Of a stretch of DNA of 64,000 nt, positions 51,537 to 59,815 are shown piece by piece (the first letter of the stretch is position 1; each line of letters begins with the position of its first letter). The stretch comes from JBDHWG01 sp039810085 (GTDB lineage: Bacteria > Chloroflexota > Anaerolineae > Epilineales > JAHCIE01), in assembly GCA_039810085.1 (NCBI GenBank), contig JBDHWG010000004.1, positions 124,001 through 188,000 on the forward strand, in the 5' to 3' direction. Made by a program: the position numbers and the translations under genes. Below the pieces are notes generated by a model. The model ran no database searches. It was not told the DNA's origin and worked only from the letters and a program-made list of their open reading frames with translations.

Positions 51537-53507
51537 CTACTTAAGCTCCTGGGCCAGATCGATGAACGGCTTGAGCGCGTCCGGGTTACTCATCGAGTCG
51601 ACATTGGCGGCCCGCTCGACCGGCATGCCCATGAGAATCTTCTTGATCGGCACTTCGAGTTTCTTGCCGTTGAGTGTGCGCGGAATCTCCGAGACGGCAT
51701 AGATCTCGTCCGGCACGTGGCGTGGCGAAAGCGTCTCGCGGATGCGCGCCTTGATTCTGGCCCTGAGCGCATCGTCTAGTGTTACACCGGGGCGCAACAC
51801 GACGAAGAGCGGCATGAAGGAGCGCCCGCCCAGTCCTTCCAGGTCGATGACGAGGCTGTCAACGACCTCAGGCACGCCTTCAACAGCGCTGTACAGCTCA
51901 CTGGTGCCCATGCGCACACCCATGCGGTTGAGCGTCGAGTCCGAGCGGCCGTAGATGACCGCGCCACCGTGGAGCGTAATCTTGATCCAGTCGCCGTGGC
52001 GCCAGACGTCTGGGTACATGGCATAGTAGGCGTCGGTGTAGCGCCGCATGTCGGGGTCATTCCAGAAGTAGAGCGGCATGGACGGCATTGGCTCGGTCAC
52101 GACAAGCTCGCCAACCTCGTTCAGCAATGGCCGCCCTTCTTCGTCGAATGCCTCCACGCGGCAGCCGAGGGCGCGACACTGAAGCTCGCCCGCGCGGACG
52201 GGCAACAGCGGCGACGCCGAGATGAACGCAGTGCAGACATCCGTGCCGCCGCTGACCGAGGCCAGCCACAACGGCTTGACGTGCTCGAACACCCACAAGA
52301 AGCCTTCGACCGGCAGTGGCGAGCCTGTCGAGCCGAGGCCCTGCAAGGCGCTCAGGTCGAACTGGCGCGGCTCGGCGCCGGCCTTGATGCACGACAGGAT
52401 GTAGCTGGCGCTCGTCCCGAACACCGTCATCTTGGAGTCGGCAGCGAAGCGCCACAGGACGTGAATGTCGGGGTAGGCCGGGCTGCCGTCGTACAGCAGC
52501 ACCGTCGAGCCGACCAGCAAGCCGCCAATGAGCAAGTTCCACATCATCCAGCCCGTTGTCGTGAACCAGAAGAAGCGGTCGCCCGGCTTGAGGTTGTGCT
52601 GCAAGGCCAGCGCCTTGATGTGCTCTAGGAGGATGCCGCCCTGCCCCTGCACAATAGGTTTGGGCAGGCCGGTCGTGCCGGAGGAGTAGAGCACCCACAG
52701 CGGGTGGTCGAACGGCACGGCTTCGAACGCCAGCTTCGCATCAGTGTTCGCGTCGAGAAGCGACTGCCACAGTGTGCCGTTCAGCTGGCTGGCGACCGCC
52801 GGATCATCGGACAGGTAGGGGATGATGACTGTGTGTTCGAGCGTGGGCAGGGCGCGCTGAATCTCGGCAATGGTGTCGCGGCGGTCGAAGCTCTTGCCGC
52901 CGTACTGGTAGCCGTCGACGGCGAACAGGACCTTCGGCTCGATCTGCTTGAAGCGGTCCACGACGCTGCCACTGCCAAAGTCCGGCGAGCAGCTCGACCA
53001 GACGGCCCCAAGGCTGGCGCAGGCGAGGAAGGCGACGAGCGCCTGTGGGATGTTCGGCATGTACGCGACGACGCGGTCGCCGCTCTTCACGCCCATCTCG
53101 CGGAGCGCCTGTGCGACGGCGGCGGTCTGCCGGTATAGCTCATCCCAGGCGATCTTGGTAAGCGAGTGGCGCTCGGACTGGAAGATGACGGCCGGGTGGT
53201 CGGGCGTGCGGTTGCGGAAGACGTGCTCGGCGTAGTTCAGGCGGGCGCCAGGGAACCAGTGGGCGCCGGGCATCCTGTGCGATTCGAGCACGGCCGAGTA
53301 AGGGGTAGCCTGGATGTGGAAGAAGTCCCAGACCGATGCCCAGAAAGCCTCAATCTCGTCGACTGACCACTGCCATAGCTCGGCGTAGCTTGCGAAGTCC
53401 AGGCCGCGTGTCGCTTTGAGCCAATCCATGTAAGCGCGCACGATGGAGGTCGTCTCCAACTCCTCCGACGGTTCCCACAGAATTGTGCCTTCTGTCAGTG
53501 TTGTCAT
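51537..53507 (-). CDS. Acetoacetate-CoA ligase
   Basis: A 656-residue ANL-superfamily acyl-CoA synthetase of the acetoacetyl-CoA synthetase group. WFPGARLNYAEHVFR and SCSPDFGSGSVVDRFKQIEP are typical of this group. LYSSGTTGLPKPIVQGQGG is the P-loop core, YFWNDPDMRRYTDAYYAMY and VIYGRSDSTLNRMGVRMGT are the hinge regions, and PRTLNGKKLEVPIKKIL holds the catalytic Lys. It activates acetoacetate with ATP and CoA. With the carboxylase at 872-2482 it fits leucine or ketone-body metabolism. A near-perfect promoter lies upstream. Confidence 0.9.
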   Translation of the reverse strand: MTTLTEGTILWEPSEELETTSIVRAYMDWLKATRGLDFASYAELWQWSVDEIEAFWASVWDFFHIQATPYSAVLESHRMPGAHWFPGARLNYAEHVFRNRTPDHPAVIFQSERHSLTKIAWDELYRQTAAVAQALREMGVKSGDRVVAYMPNIPQALVAFLACASLGAVWSSCSPDFGSGSVVDRFKQIEPKVLFAVDGYQYGGKSFDRRDTIAEIQRALPTLEHTVIIPYLSDDPAVASQLNGTLWQSLLDANTDAKLAFEAVPFDHPLWVLYSSGTTGLPKPIVQGQGGILLEHIKALALQHNLKPGDRFFWFTTTGWMMWNLLIGGLLVGSTVLLYDGSPAYPDIHVLWRFAADSKMTVFGTSASYILSCIKAGAEPRQFDLSALQGLGSTGSPLPVEGFLWVFEHVKPLWLASVSGGTDVCTAFISASPLLPVRAGELQCRALGCRVEAFDEEGRPLLNEVGELVVTEPMPSMPLYFWNDPDMRRYTDAYYAMYPDVWRHGDWIKITLHGGAVIYGRSDSTLNRMGVRMGTSELYSAVEGVPEVVDSLVIDLEGLGGRSFMPLFVVLRPGVTLDDALRARIKARIRETLSPRHVPDEIYAVSEIPRTLNGKKLEVPIKKILMGMPVERAANVDSMSNPDALKPFIDLAQELK

Positions 53508-53545
53508 CGTCTGCGTCTCCCTGCGTCGCCGTTGATGCAGGATTC

Positions 53546-53574
53546 ATTCTACGGACAGCTACAGGGTTTGTCAA
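53546..53574 (-). promoter_or_regulatory. Promoter of the acetoacetate-CoA ligase gene
   Basis: Minus strand: -35 TTGACA (53569-53574), 17-bp spacer, -10 TAGAAT (53546-53551). Perfect -35 and 5 of 6 at -10. It lies back to back with the rightward promoter at 53583-53611. Confidence 0.75.
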
Positions 53575-53582
53575 AGAACATC

Positions 53583-53611
53583 TTGCGCTGCCGCGCTCTG
53601 TAGGGTAGAAT
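53583..53611 (+). promoter_or_regulatory. Promoter of the phosphotransferase gene
   Basis: -35 TTGCGC (53583-53588), 17-bp spacer, -10 TAGAAT (53606-53611); the start codon is 34 bp after the -10. Confidence 0.6.
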
Positions 53612-53644
53612 GGGAGGCAACAAGCGCGAGCGGTGGAGGGTGCC

Positions 53645-54724
53645 ATGATTGATACGGAGTGGCTGGACAAACCGGGCGAAGTACGGCGTGGCGAGGAGCT
53701 TGGCACGGCCCGGCTGGAGCAATACCTGCGGTCGGTGATACCGGATGCGGCAGGGCCGCTGGTGGTGGAGCAGTTTCCGGCCGGCTTCTCGAACCTGACC
53801 TACATGGTGCGGCTGGGCGACCGCGAGATGGTGCTGCGCCGCCCGCCCTTCGGTTCCAAGGTCAAGACCGCCCACGACATGGGCCGCGAGTATCGCATTC
53901 TCAGCGCGCTCATCAAGGTGTATCCCAAAGTGCCGCGCCCGCTGGCCTACTGCGAGGACCTTGACGTAATGGGTGCGCCGTTCTACGTCATGGAACGCGT
54001 GCGCGGAGTCGTTCTGCGCACACCGCTGCCACCAGGGATTGACCTGAAACCGGACTTGATGCGCGCGCTATGCCTGTCTCTCATTGACACAATGGTGGAG
54101 CTGCACGCTCTGGATTATGAAGCGGCTGGCCTGGGCGACCTGGGCAAGCCCGAAGGCTACCCGACGCGGCAGATTCATGGCTGGATCAAGCGCTACCACG
54201 GGTCGCGGACGGACGATATCAGGGCAATGGACCGCGTCGCGGACTGGCTGTCGGCCAATATTCCGGGCGAACGCGGCGCTTCGCTCATCCACAATGACTA
54301 CCGCTACGACAACGTTATCCTCGATCCCGCCGATCTCACCCGAATCAAAGCCATCTTGGATTGGGAAATGTCTACCCTGGGCGATCCGCTGATGGATGTC
54401 GGTACGACGCTGGCCTACTGGCCAGAGGCAGGCGACCCGCCGGAATTGCAGCGATTCGGGCTGACGAGCCGACCGGGCAACCTGGATCGTCGTGGTTTCG
54501 TGGAACACTACGGCCAGCGGAGCGGGCGCGACGTGTCGGGCATCCTGTTCTACTACGTCTATGGCCTGTACAAGAACGCCGTCATCATCCAGCAAATCTA
54601 TTACCGCTACCGCCAGGGCCACACCCAGGATCCACGCTTCGCCGACCTGCTGCGTCTCGTCCAGGGCTACGCTGACATGGCCGAGCGCGCCATCGCCAAG
54701 GACCGGATTGATAGCCTGTATTGA
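53645..54724 (+). CDS. Phosphotransferase family protein (APH fold, ACAD10-like)
   Basis: A 359-residue aminoglycoside-phosphotransferase-fold protein. EQFPAGFSNLTYMVRLG (nucleotide-binding), VLRRPPFGSKVKTAHDMGRE with its conserved Lys/Arg, PFYVMERVRG, SLIHNDYRYDNVILDP (Brenner motif with catalytic Asp) and KAILDWEMSTLGDPLMDVG (metal Asp) are visible. This group is often encoded beside acyl-CoA dehydrogenases and may phosphorylate hydroxyacyl-CoA in fatty-acid turnover; the neighbouring acyl-CoA ligase supports an acyl-CoA link. ATG at 53645 has GGAGGG upstream. The 3' end is marked by a shared terminator. Confidence 0.85.
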   Translation: MIDTEWLDKPGEVRRGEELGTARLEQYLRSVIPDAAGPLVVEQFPAGFSNLTYMVRLGDREMVLRRPPFGSKVKTAHDMGREYRILSALIKVYPKVPRPLAYCEDLDVMGAPFYVMERVRGVVLRTPLPPGIDLKPDLMRALCLSLIDTMVELHALDYEAAGLGDLGKPEGYPTRQIHGWIKRYHGSRTDDIRAMDRVADWLSANIPGERGASLIHNDYRYDNVILDPADLTRIKAILDWEMSTLGDPLMDVGTTLAYWPEAGDPPELQRFGLTSRPGNLDRRGFVEHYGQRSGRDVSGILFYYVYGLYKNAVIIQQIYYRYRQGHTQDPRFADLLRLVQGYADMAERAIAKDRIDSLY

Positions 54725-54754
54725 AGGCCGAAGTCGTTACGCCGCGTCAAAACG

Positions 54755-54787
54755 GAGGCGCAGACCCCACGTTGGGATCTGCGCCTC
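54755..54787. terminator. Bidirectional stem-loop terminator
   Basis: 15-bp arms GAGGCGCAGACCCCA and TGGGATCTGCGCCTC (one G-U pair) with a 3-base loop, between the convergent phosphotransferase and nirK genes. Confidence 0.85.
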
Positions 54788-54815
54788 TGGTTATGCTAGG
54801 TGATGACTTGAGCGT

Positions 54816-56579
54816 TTAGTGGCCGCTGTTGCCGCCGTTGATGCTCGACTTGGCCGGGTCGGCGAAGAAGATGTCGGGCTTCTGGTCACCCTCCACCATC
54901 AGGTAGCCTGACAGCCCGCGCTCCATGCGCGAGAGGGCGTGGTCCACCAGGATGAAGCGGCCCGGCACGTCCACCTTGAACTCGACCATCGTCGCGCCTC
55001 CCGGCGGCACAGTCGTTGTCTGCACGTTGGTCAGTGGGCCCGAGGTGAGGGATGCCTGGCTGAAGACCCTATCGAAGACTTCGCCGATGACGTGGAAGGA
55101 CGAGGTGGCATTGGGGCCGCCGACGCCGAAGTAGATGCGCACGGTCTCGCCGGTCTTGGCCTTCAGTGGGTACTTCGCCGTCAAGGCGTCGGTCGAGCCG
55201 TTGAAGATGTAGTACGTCGGCTGCTCGTCCAGCAGCTTGTCCACTGAGAACTCCTGGTGGCCCTGCTGCTTCAGCGCGCCCTGGGTGTAGACCTCGCCCT
55301 GCATCACGTAGTACTCGTGGTCGACCTTGGGCAGGCCGTTGGCCGGCTCAACCAGGATCATGCCGTACATGCCGTTGGCGATATGGTGGGCGACCATCGG
55401 TGTCGCGCAGTGGTAGACAAACAGGCCAGGATTAATTGCCTTGAAGGTAAACTGAGTCTCGCCGTTAGGCTGCGTCTGCGTCGCCACAGCGCCGCCGCCG
55501 GGGCCGGTCACCGCGTGGAAGTCCACCGAGTGGGCCATCTTGCTGCCGGCGCGGTTCTTCAGGTGTACCTCGACCGTGTCGCCCTCGCGGACGCGGATGA
55601 AGGGGCCGGGGATCTTGCCGTTGAATGTCCAGAAGGTGTAGGTCACGCCATCAGCGAGCTGACCCTCAAGCTCGACAGTCTCCAGGTCCACGCGCACGTT
55701 CTGGGGCTGGTTTCGGTTGAGCGGACCGGGTAGGTCTGCCGGGTCGCGGCTAATATCGGCGCCCTGGACGGTCGGAGCCACATCACCAACGGTAATCTTG
55801 CCCTCCATGCCTGCCTGTCGGTGACCCGGCACCGAGCAGTAGTACGCGAAGTCGCCCGCCTTGTCCGCCTTGAACACAGTCACACTGCTGCCGCCCTTGG
55901 ACGTGACCCTGTCGGTCTGGGCATGCAGGTCCGGGGCGACCCAGTCGTGCTCAGCGCCGTCACCGTTGATGAGTGTCACCTGCACGGTGTCACCCGGCTT
56001 GACGCGCAGCGTCGGGTTGAGCTTGCCGTCGATATCGCCGCCGACACCCATGAAGCCGAGTTTGCCGTCGGCAATACTTGTACGTAGCGTATACGAGACG
56101 TTGGCGACGACGCCGATACCAGACGGGCCACCTTGCTGCTGCGGCGCTGAAGGCTGGCCGCCCTGCGGCGCGTTGGTTTGGGCCTGGGCCGCCGATGCGG
56201 GCATCTGCATGTTGCCCATGCTGGTGCTATTGCTGGTGGACGACTGCGTAGTGCTTGTGCTATTCGAGTTGTTCGCCGAAGCCTGTGCGTTGCCGTTGGC
56301 GGGCATCGGCATGTTGCCCGTGCCACTCGACTTATTAGCAGCCGGCGCAGCGGCCTGGCCGGACGCCGCCGACGCTTGCGCGCCCTCCGGCGTGGCCGTC
56401 GCCAGAACCATGCGCTGCAACTCCTGCTCGCTCAACTGCGTGGTGCGCGGCTTCGCGGCAGACTGCGCCTCAGTGGTGTTGGATGGGCTGCTCTGCCCGC
56501 AGGCGGCAGCGAGGACGGCAATGACAACAAGGGTGGCAGCAATGAAAGGACGCAGCGAGAGACGAAGTGAGTACTTCAT
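54816..56579 (-). CDS. nirK: Copper nitrite reductase with N-terminal cupredoxin, lipoprotein
   Basis: A 587-residue lipoprotein. The leader ends in the lipobox LAAAC with Cys27, then a Ser/Thr/Gln/Met-rich linker to about 150, then a cupredoxin domain (about 155-265; copper ligands in AEHDWVAP and YYCSVPGHRQAGMEG). The two-domain NirK follows: MAHSVDFHAVTG (His ligands and catalytic Asp), LFVYHCATPMVAHHIANGMYG (type 1 His, Cys, His, Met) and NATSSFHVIGEVFDRV (type 2 His). It reduces nitrite to nitric oxide on the outer face of the membrane. The fused cupredoxin may deliver electrons. It follows a DUF1858 gene by 24 bp and ends at a terminator. Confidence 0.92.
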   Translation of the reverse strand: MKYSLRLSLRPFIAATLVVIAVLAAACGQSSPSNTTEAQSAAKPRTTQLSEQELQRMVLATATPEGAQASAASGQAAAPAANKSSGTGNMPMPANGNAQASANNSNSTSTTQSSTSNSTSMGNMQMPASAAQAQTNAPQGGQPSAPQQQGGPSGIGVVANVSYTLRTSIADGKLGFMGVGGDIDGKLNPTLRVKPGDTVQVTLINGDGAEHDWVAPDLHAQTDRVTSKGGSSVTVFKADKAGDFAYYCSVPGHRQAGMEGKITVGDVAPTVQGADISRDPADLPGPLNRNQPQNVRVDLETVELEGQLADGVTYTFWTFNGKIPGPFIRVREGDTVEVHLKNRAGSKMAHSVDFHAVTGPGGGAVATQTQPNGETQFTFKAINPGLFVYHCATPMVAHHIANGMYGMILVEPANGLPKVDHEYYVMQGEVYTQGALKQQGHQEFSVDKLLDEQPTYYIFNGSTDALTAKYPLKAKTGETVRIYFGVGGPNATSSFHVIGEVFDRVFSQASLTSGPLTNVQTTTVPPGGATMVEFKVDVPGRFILVDHALSRMERGLSGYLMVEGDQKPDIFFADPAKSSINGGNSGH

Positions 56580-56603
56580 GATTGGTCATCCTTCTCCTAG
56601 AGT

Positions 56604-56819
56604 TTATTGGTGAGCGCTTGTGGGATTGACTGCTTGGTGGAGTTCATCCAGAAAAATAGCAAGGTCCAGGCCATAAATGGAAACTGCCTCAGCCAGTGTC
56701 TCAAAGCCTGCCAGGTCGCAGCCAACACAGGCCATGCGATGCCGCATAAAGACTGGAACCGTGCCTGGCCACTGGTTCAATATTTCTTCCACGGTCATGT
56801 CAGTCATTATGTGGTCCAT
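56604..56819 (-). CDS. DUF1858 domain protein
   Basis: 71 residues from the ATG at 56819, which follows AAGGAG by 6 bp; the frame is open to 56843 but that part lacks support. The sequence is DUF1858: TDMTVEEILNQWPGTVPVFM, then RMACVGCDLAGFETLAEAV with a Cys-x2-Cys pair. Such small redox or metal-linked proteins often neighbour hybrid-cluster and nitrogen-oxide genes and the N-terminal domain of ScdA/RIC. It is the first gene of the nirK operon, with the candidate Crp/Fnr promoter directly upstream. Function is unknown; an Fe-S repair or NO-response role would fit. Confidence 0.85.
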   Translation of the reverse strand: MDHIMTDMTVEEILNQWPGTVPVFMRHRMACVGCDLAGFETLAEAVSIYGLDLAIFLDELHQAVNPTSAHQ

Positions 56820-56838
56820 GCATGTCTCCTTTGAGGCT

Positions 56839-56881
56839 AGCATACAGGATGCTCAGCCATAGTTCTTTGCGCAAGCGCAAA
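56839..56881 (-). promoter_or_regulatory. Class II Crp/Fnr-type promoter of the DUF1858-nirK operon
   Basis: A perfect palindrome TTTGCGCAAGCGCAAA on the plus strand (56866-56881), core TTGCG-N4-CGCAA, is followed on the minus strand by the candidate -10 TATGCT (56839-56844). From the -10, transcription would start at A56832, putting the palindrome centre (56873.5) at -41.5. The start codon is 13 bp further on, and the ribosome-binding site fits in between. Confidence 0.65.
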
Positions 56882-56944
56882 CAAAGCGGCCGACCTCGGC
56901 CACCTTGTTTATTTCCGCTGAACGCAAGGATGTTCTGCTCGGAG

Positions 56945-57637
56945 TTACTCTTTGTTGGGCGGGCCAAGGTCGTCGGCGATGAGGACGAGGCGGTGGGGGA
57001 TGCGCAGCAGGATGCGCTCGCGCCCGCTTTCCACGATGCCCTGTTGCTCCCACTGGCTGAGCACGCGGCTGACGGTGTAGAGCGTCGTCCCGGTCAGTTC
57101 GGCCAGGTCCTGGCGGGAGAGGGGCATGTCGATGAGGATGCCGTTCTCGACGCGCCGCCCCATCTGCCGCGCCAGGCGTGTGAGGGCGCGGGCGATGCGT
57201 CGCTCAGCCCGCTCGGTCGCTAGCTCGCGCACCTGGTCCTGGAGCTGGCGTACCATCGTCGTGAGGATCGTTGTGAGATTGAGGCCAAGCCTCGCGTTCT
57301 TTGCGAGAAGCTTCTGAATCGTGTCGCGGTCCCACGCCAGCACCTGACAGTCCTCGACCGCTTCGACAGAGACGGGATAGATTGCGCCTGGTGTGATCGC
57401 AATCGCGCCGAATGTGTCACCTGCGCCCAAATAGCGAAACGCAACTTCCTGGCCGTCGGGCGTGACCTGGCTGAGCTTGGCGCGGCCTTCGTCTAGATAG
57501 AAGATGCTCGTGGCCGGGTCACCCTGGTGAACGATAAAAGCGCCGCGCTCAACGGCGCGGCGCCAGCCATGCTTGCGTACGTCAGCTTCCTCGCTTGGAG
57601 TCAGCCCAGAAAACAGGGACAGTTCGTGTGTATCCAT
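56945..57637 (-). CDS. Crp/Fnr family transcriptional regulator
   Basis: 230 residues: a cyclic-nucleotide-binding-like sensor domain (IVHQGDPATSIFYLDEGRAK, FRYLGAGDTFGAIAI), a dimerisation helix, and a Crp-type winged helix with DLAELTGTTLYTVSRVLSQW. In that helix Fnr has a Glu where this protein has Tyr (TTLYTVSR), while the Ser-Arg pair is kept. There are no N-terminal Cys clusters, so it is not an Fe-S Fnr; a heme- or ligand-binding DNR-like sensor is possible. It probably regulates the adjacent nirK operon and the NnrS-like gene. A clear promoter lies upstream. Confidence 0.88.
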   Translation of the reverse strand: MDTHELSLFSGLTPSEEADVRKHGWRRAVERGAFIVHQGDPATSIFYLDEGRAKLSQVTPDGQEVAFRYLGAGDTFGAIAITPGAIYPVSVEAVEDCQVLAWDRDTIQKLLAKNARLGLNLTTILTTMVRQLQDQVRELATERAERRIARALTRLARQMGRRVENGILIDMPLSRQDLAELTGTTLYTVSRVLSQWEQQGIVESGRERILLRIPHRLVLIADDLGPPNKE

Positions 57638-57673
57638 GCGGGAGATTCACCATCGCTCGGTTGTGCTCCCGAA

Positions 57674-57702
57674 AGTATACTAGCGGCTCGCCATCCTTTC
57701 AA
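57674..57702 (-). promoter_or_regulatory. Sigma-70-type promoter of the Crp/Fnr gene
   Basis: Minus strand: -35 TTGAAA (57697-57702), 17-bp spacer, -10 TATACT (57674-57679). Each box matches the consensus at 5 of 6. The -35 lies inside the 3' end of the upstream UspA gene, so the regulator can be made independently of it. Confidence 0.65.
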
Positions 57703-58612
57703 CCATCTGGGCAGTCAAGTCGCCATTTCCAGCCGGCCCACTCACAAGACCGGCCGGGCGAACCAACAGGAGGGGTGTGTTCGCAAAGTGCAGGACATCC
57801 TGGGCGACACTGCCGAACAGCATCTCGCGCATGCCCGTCTGCCCATGCGTTGCCATGACCACCATCCCCACATTCGCGGCCTCGCTCTCCTCCAAGACGA
57901 CGGGGGCAGGGACACCAGAGCGGACTACCATGCGTACATTGAGACCCAGGGGCCTCAGCCGCGTAGCAACCTCGGCCAGATAGCGTTCAGCGATCACTGG
58001 CGTATCTGTATGCGCTACCAGCAGCGGGCTTTCCTGTTCTGGCTCGACCAGGATGTGCATCAGTACCATGTGCCAGTTGAGCGTCGCCGCCAGGTCCGCC
58101 GCGTACGGCAGGATGGCTTCAGCAAACGATGAGCCATCCAGCGGGACGAGGAGAGTGTCGGCGTTGGGCTTGGGCAGGGCCGTCGGCGAGCCAAGGCCCA
58201 TGCGGATCAGGAGAACCGGGACGTGGCAGTGGGCCACGACGGCCCGCGCCACGGAGCCAAACAGCCGTGCCTCTGGCGAGCTGTCCCCGTGGGTGCTCAT
58301 CACGACGATGTCGGCGTGGCGCAGTTCGATCTCCCGCAGAATGCCATCATGCGGCAGGGCGAAGGGGACGTAGGTCTCAATTGGAACCTTAGTTGTACTC
58401 AGGTTCGAGGCGACGCCCTCGAGATAGGTTCGGGACTCGCGGGCCGCCCACATTTGGGAGGCTATCGGGTCCAGGCCTGGCTCGTCAGGCATCCAGACGG
58501 CGCGAACGAGAACGATTTTCGCCTTCGTGGCCCGTGCGAGATACACCGCCATTGGCAAGGCGCACTCGCTCAAGGTCGAACCGTCGAGAGGCACGAGGAT
58601 GGTGCGGTACAT
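57680..58612 (-). CDS. Tandem-domain universal stress protein
   Basis: 310 residues with two UspA domains: MYRTILVPLDGSTLSECALP at the start and TLLVPLDGSSFAEAILPYAA at about residue 145. The second copy keeps MVVMATHGQTGMREMLFGSVA, the ATP-binding loop in the G-x2-G-x6-GS form; the first is degenerate (MSTHGDSSPEARLFGSVA). ATG at 58612 with AAAGGAG nine bases upstream; the frame is open further, but those residues come from the shadow of the other UspA gene. Often induced under oxygen limitation or nitrosative stress. Confidence 0.88.
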   Translation of the reverse strand: MYRTILVPLDGSTLSECALPMAVYLARATKAKIVLVRAVWMPDEPGLDPIASQMWAARESRTYLEGVASNLSTTKVPIETYVPFALPHDGILREIELRHADIVVMSTHGDSSPEARLFGSVARAVVAHCHVPVLLIRMGLGSPTALPKPNADTLLVPLDGSSFAEAILPYAADLAATLNWHMVLMHILVEPEQESPLLVAHTDTPVIAERYLAEVATRLRPLGLNVRMVVRSGVPAPVVLEESEAANVGMVVMATHGQTGMREMLFGSVAQDVLHFANTPLLLVRPAGLVSGPAGNGDLTAQMVERMASR

Positions 58613-58664
58613 GTAGAGCGTCTCCTTTCCTGAGGCGATTGGCATGTCGCCCGTAGCGATCGAG

Positions 58665-59615
58665 CTAACCGGGCGCTTGTTCCATGTCTGGCTCGTTTTC
58701 GACCTGTTGCGGCGTACTTTGGGCATGCTTGACAGGATGCACGAGCAGGATTGGGAGTCGCCCGTGGTGCAGGACCTCCATGGCGACACTCCCAAACACG
58801 ACGCGGCCAAGGCCGTGTCGGCAGTGCGTTGCCATCACAACGAGGCGGACATTGGAGCTGCAGCAGGCGTCAAGGATTGCGTCGGCCGCCTGGTCGGTGG
58901 TGACGCGGCTGTGGACCTGGAAGCCCTCGGCTTCGAGCTGCTTGCTCAGCGCCGCCACGTATGTCGTTGCTTCTTCCTCCTGCTGGACGACGACTTCCTC
59001 GCTCGGATAGGGCGCGACGACCATTGGATCGATCCACTGCGGCGGGGGAACGACGACACGGAGCAGGAACAAACTGCCGTTGACGAGGTGGGCCATCTCC
59101 TTGGCATACGGGAGCACTGTCTCGGCGAACGGCGACCCATCCACAGGCACAAGGATCTCTGGCCGCTCAATATCGCCAAGCGTGATCGACGAGGCTTGCG
59201 TCGCGCGCACGAGCAGCACGGGAACTGGGCTGTGCATTAGCACAGCTTCGGCGACGGAGCCGTAGACCAGACGCGATAGCCCGGAACGGCCATGCGTAGA
59301 CATAATAACCAGGTCGGCATTGCGGAGTTCAACTTCCATCACAATGCCCTCACCCGGCACGGCGAATGGGACACCGGTTTCCACGGTCAGGCCGGATTGA
59401 ATCAGGGGCGCCGCGACGCCAGCGAGATAGTCTTCGGCGTCTTTCACGGACTTGACTTCCGCATCGATAGATTCGAGGTCCATAACGTGCGGCACCCAAG
59501 CGGCCCGCACCAATACCAACTTGGCGTTCGCAGTTCGCGCGAGGGTCGCCGCAAGGGGTAGAGCACGTTCGCTCAAGGGTGAGCCGTCCAACGGGACGAG
59601 GATTGTGCGGTACAT
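58665..59615 (-). CDS. Tandem-domain universal stress protein
   Basis: 316 residues with two UspA domains: MYRTILVPLDGSPLSERALP and, from about residue 150, EILVPVDGSPFAETVLPYAK. Loops MSTHGRSGLSRLVYGSVAEA and VMATHCRHGLGRVVFGSVAM are both present, the second with Cys replacing Gly. The ATG at 59615 aligns with the start of its neighbour and has GGAG upstream; the alternative at 59630 has no ribosome-binding site. The two UspA genes are in tandem, 52 bp apart, and probably form one transcript whose promoter would lie in the region shared with the NnrS-like gene. Confidence 0.88.
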   Translation of the reverse strand: MYRTILVPLDGSPLSERALPLAATLARTANAKLVLVRAAWVPHVMDLESIDAEVKSVKDAEDYLAGVAAPLIQSGLTVETGVPFAVPGEGIVMEVELRNADLVIMSTHGRSGLSRLVYGSVAEAVLMHSPVPVLLVRATQASSITLGDIERPEILVPVDGSPFAETVLPYAKEMAHLVNGSLFLLRVVVPPPQWIDPMVVAPYPSEEVVVQQEEEATTYVAALSKQLEAEGFQVHSRVTTDQAADAILDACCSSNVRLVVMATHCRHGLGRVVFGSVAMEVLHHGRLPILLVHPVKHAQSTPQQVENEPDMEQAPG

Positions 59616-59676
59616 AACTGTATTCTCCATTTAGGAAGGCGTGTCTGCCTGATTTCACGAAATTGCAGGCGGAGAC

Positions 59677-59757
59677 ACAATACTCCACTGTAAATATTGT
59701 ATGCCAAAAGCGGACGAGATGGGGTGAGAAGCAACACTCTACGGTGAAGATATCACC
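59677..59757. promoter_or_regulatory. Repeats in the divergent region between UspA and NnrS-like genes
   Basis: ACAATA-N12-TATTGT (59677-59700) and a second element GGTGA-N5-TCACC (59743-59757) are inverted repeats. A 16-bp degenerate direct repeat (ACTCCACTGTAAATAT and ACTCTACGGTGAAGAT) recurs at 54-bp spacing. These may be operators for the UspA pair; no regulator is identified. Confidence 0.35.
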
Positions 59758-59773
59758 ACCGAAGGCCCGATAG

Positions 59774-59815
59774 TTGCGGCAGCGCAAAGACGGGGACGCG
59801 GGGATGTCCGACAAT
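59774..59815 (+). promoter_or_regulatory. Class II Crp/Fnr-type promoter of the NnrS-like gene
   Basis: TTGCG-GCAG-CGCAA (59774-59787, centre 59780.5) is the same core as upstream of the nirK operon. A candidate -10 GACAAT lies at 59810-59815, starting 29.5 bp after the centre, the same distance as in the nirK promoter. Transcription would start at A59822, 29 bp before the start codon. A minus-strand TATCTT (59747-59752) at 28.5 bp could in principle also drive the UspA pair. Confidence 0.55.

Noticed and set aside
58613..58810. N-terminal extension of the first UspA gene
   Set aside because: The residues lie over the start of the intergenic region and the end of the second UspA gene, and have no resemblance to UspA; the ATG at 58612 has a good ribosome-binding site.
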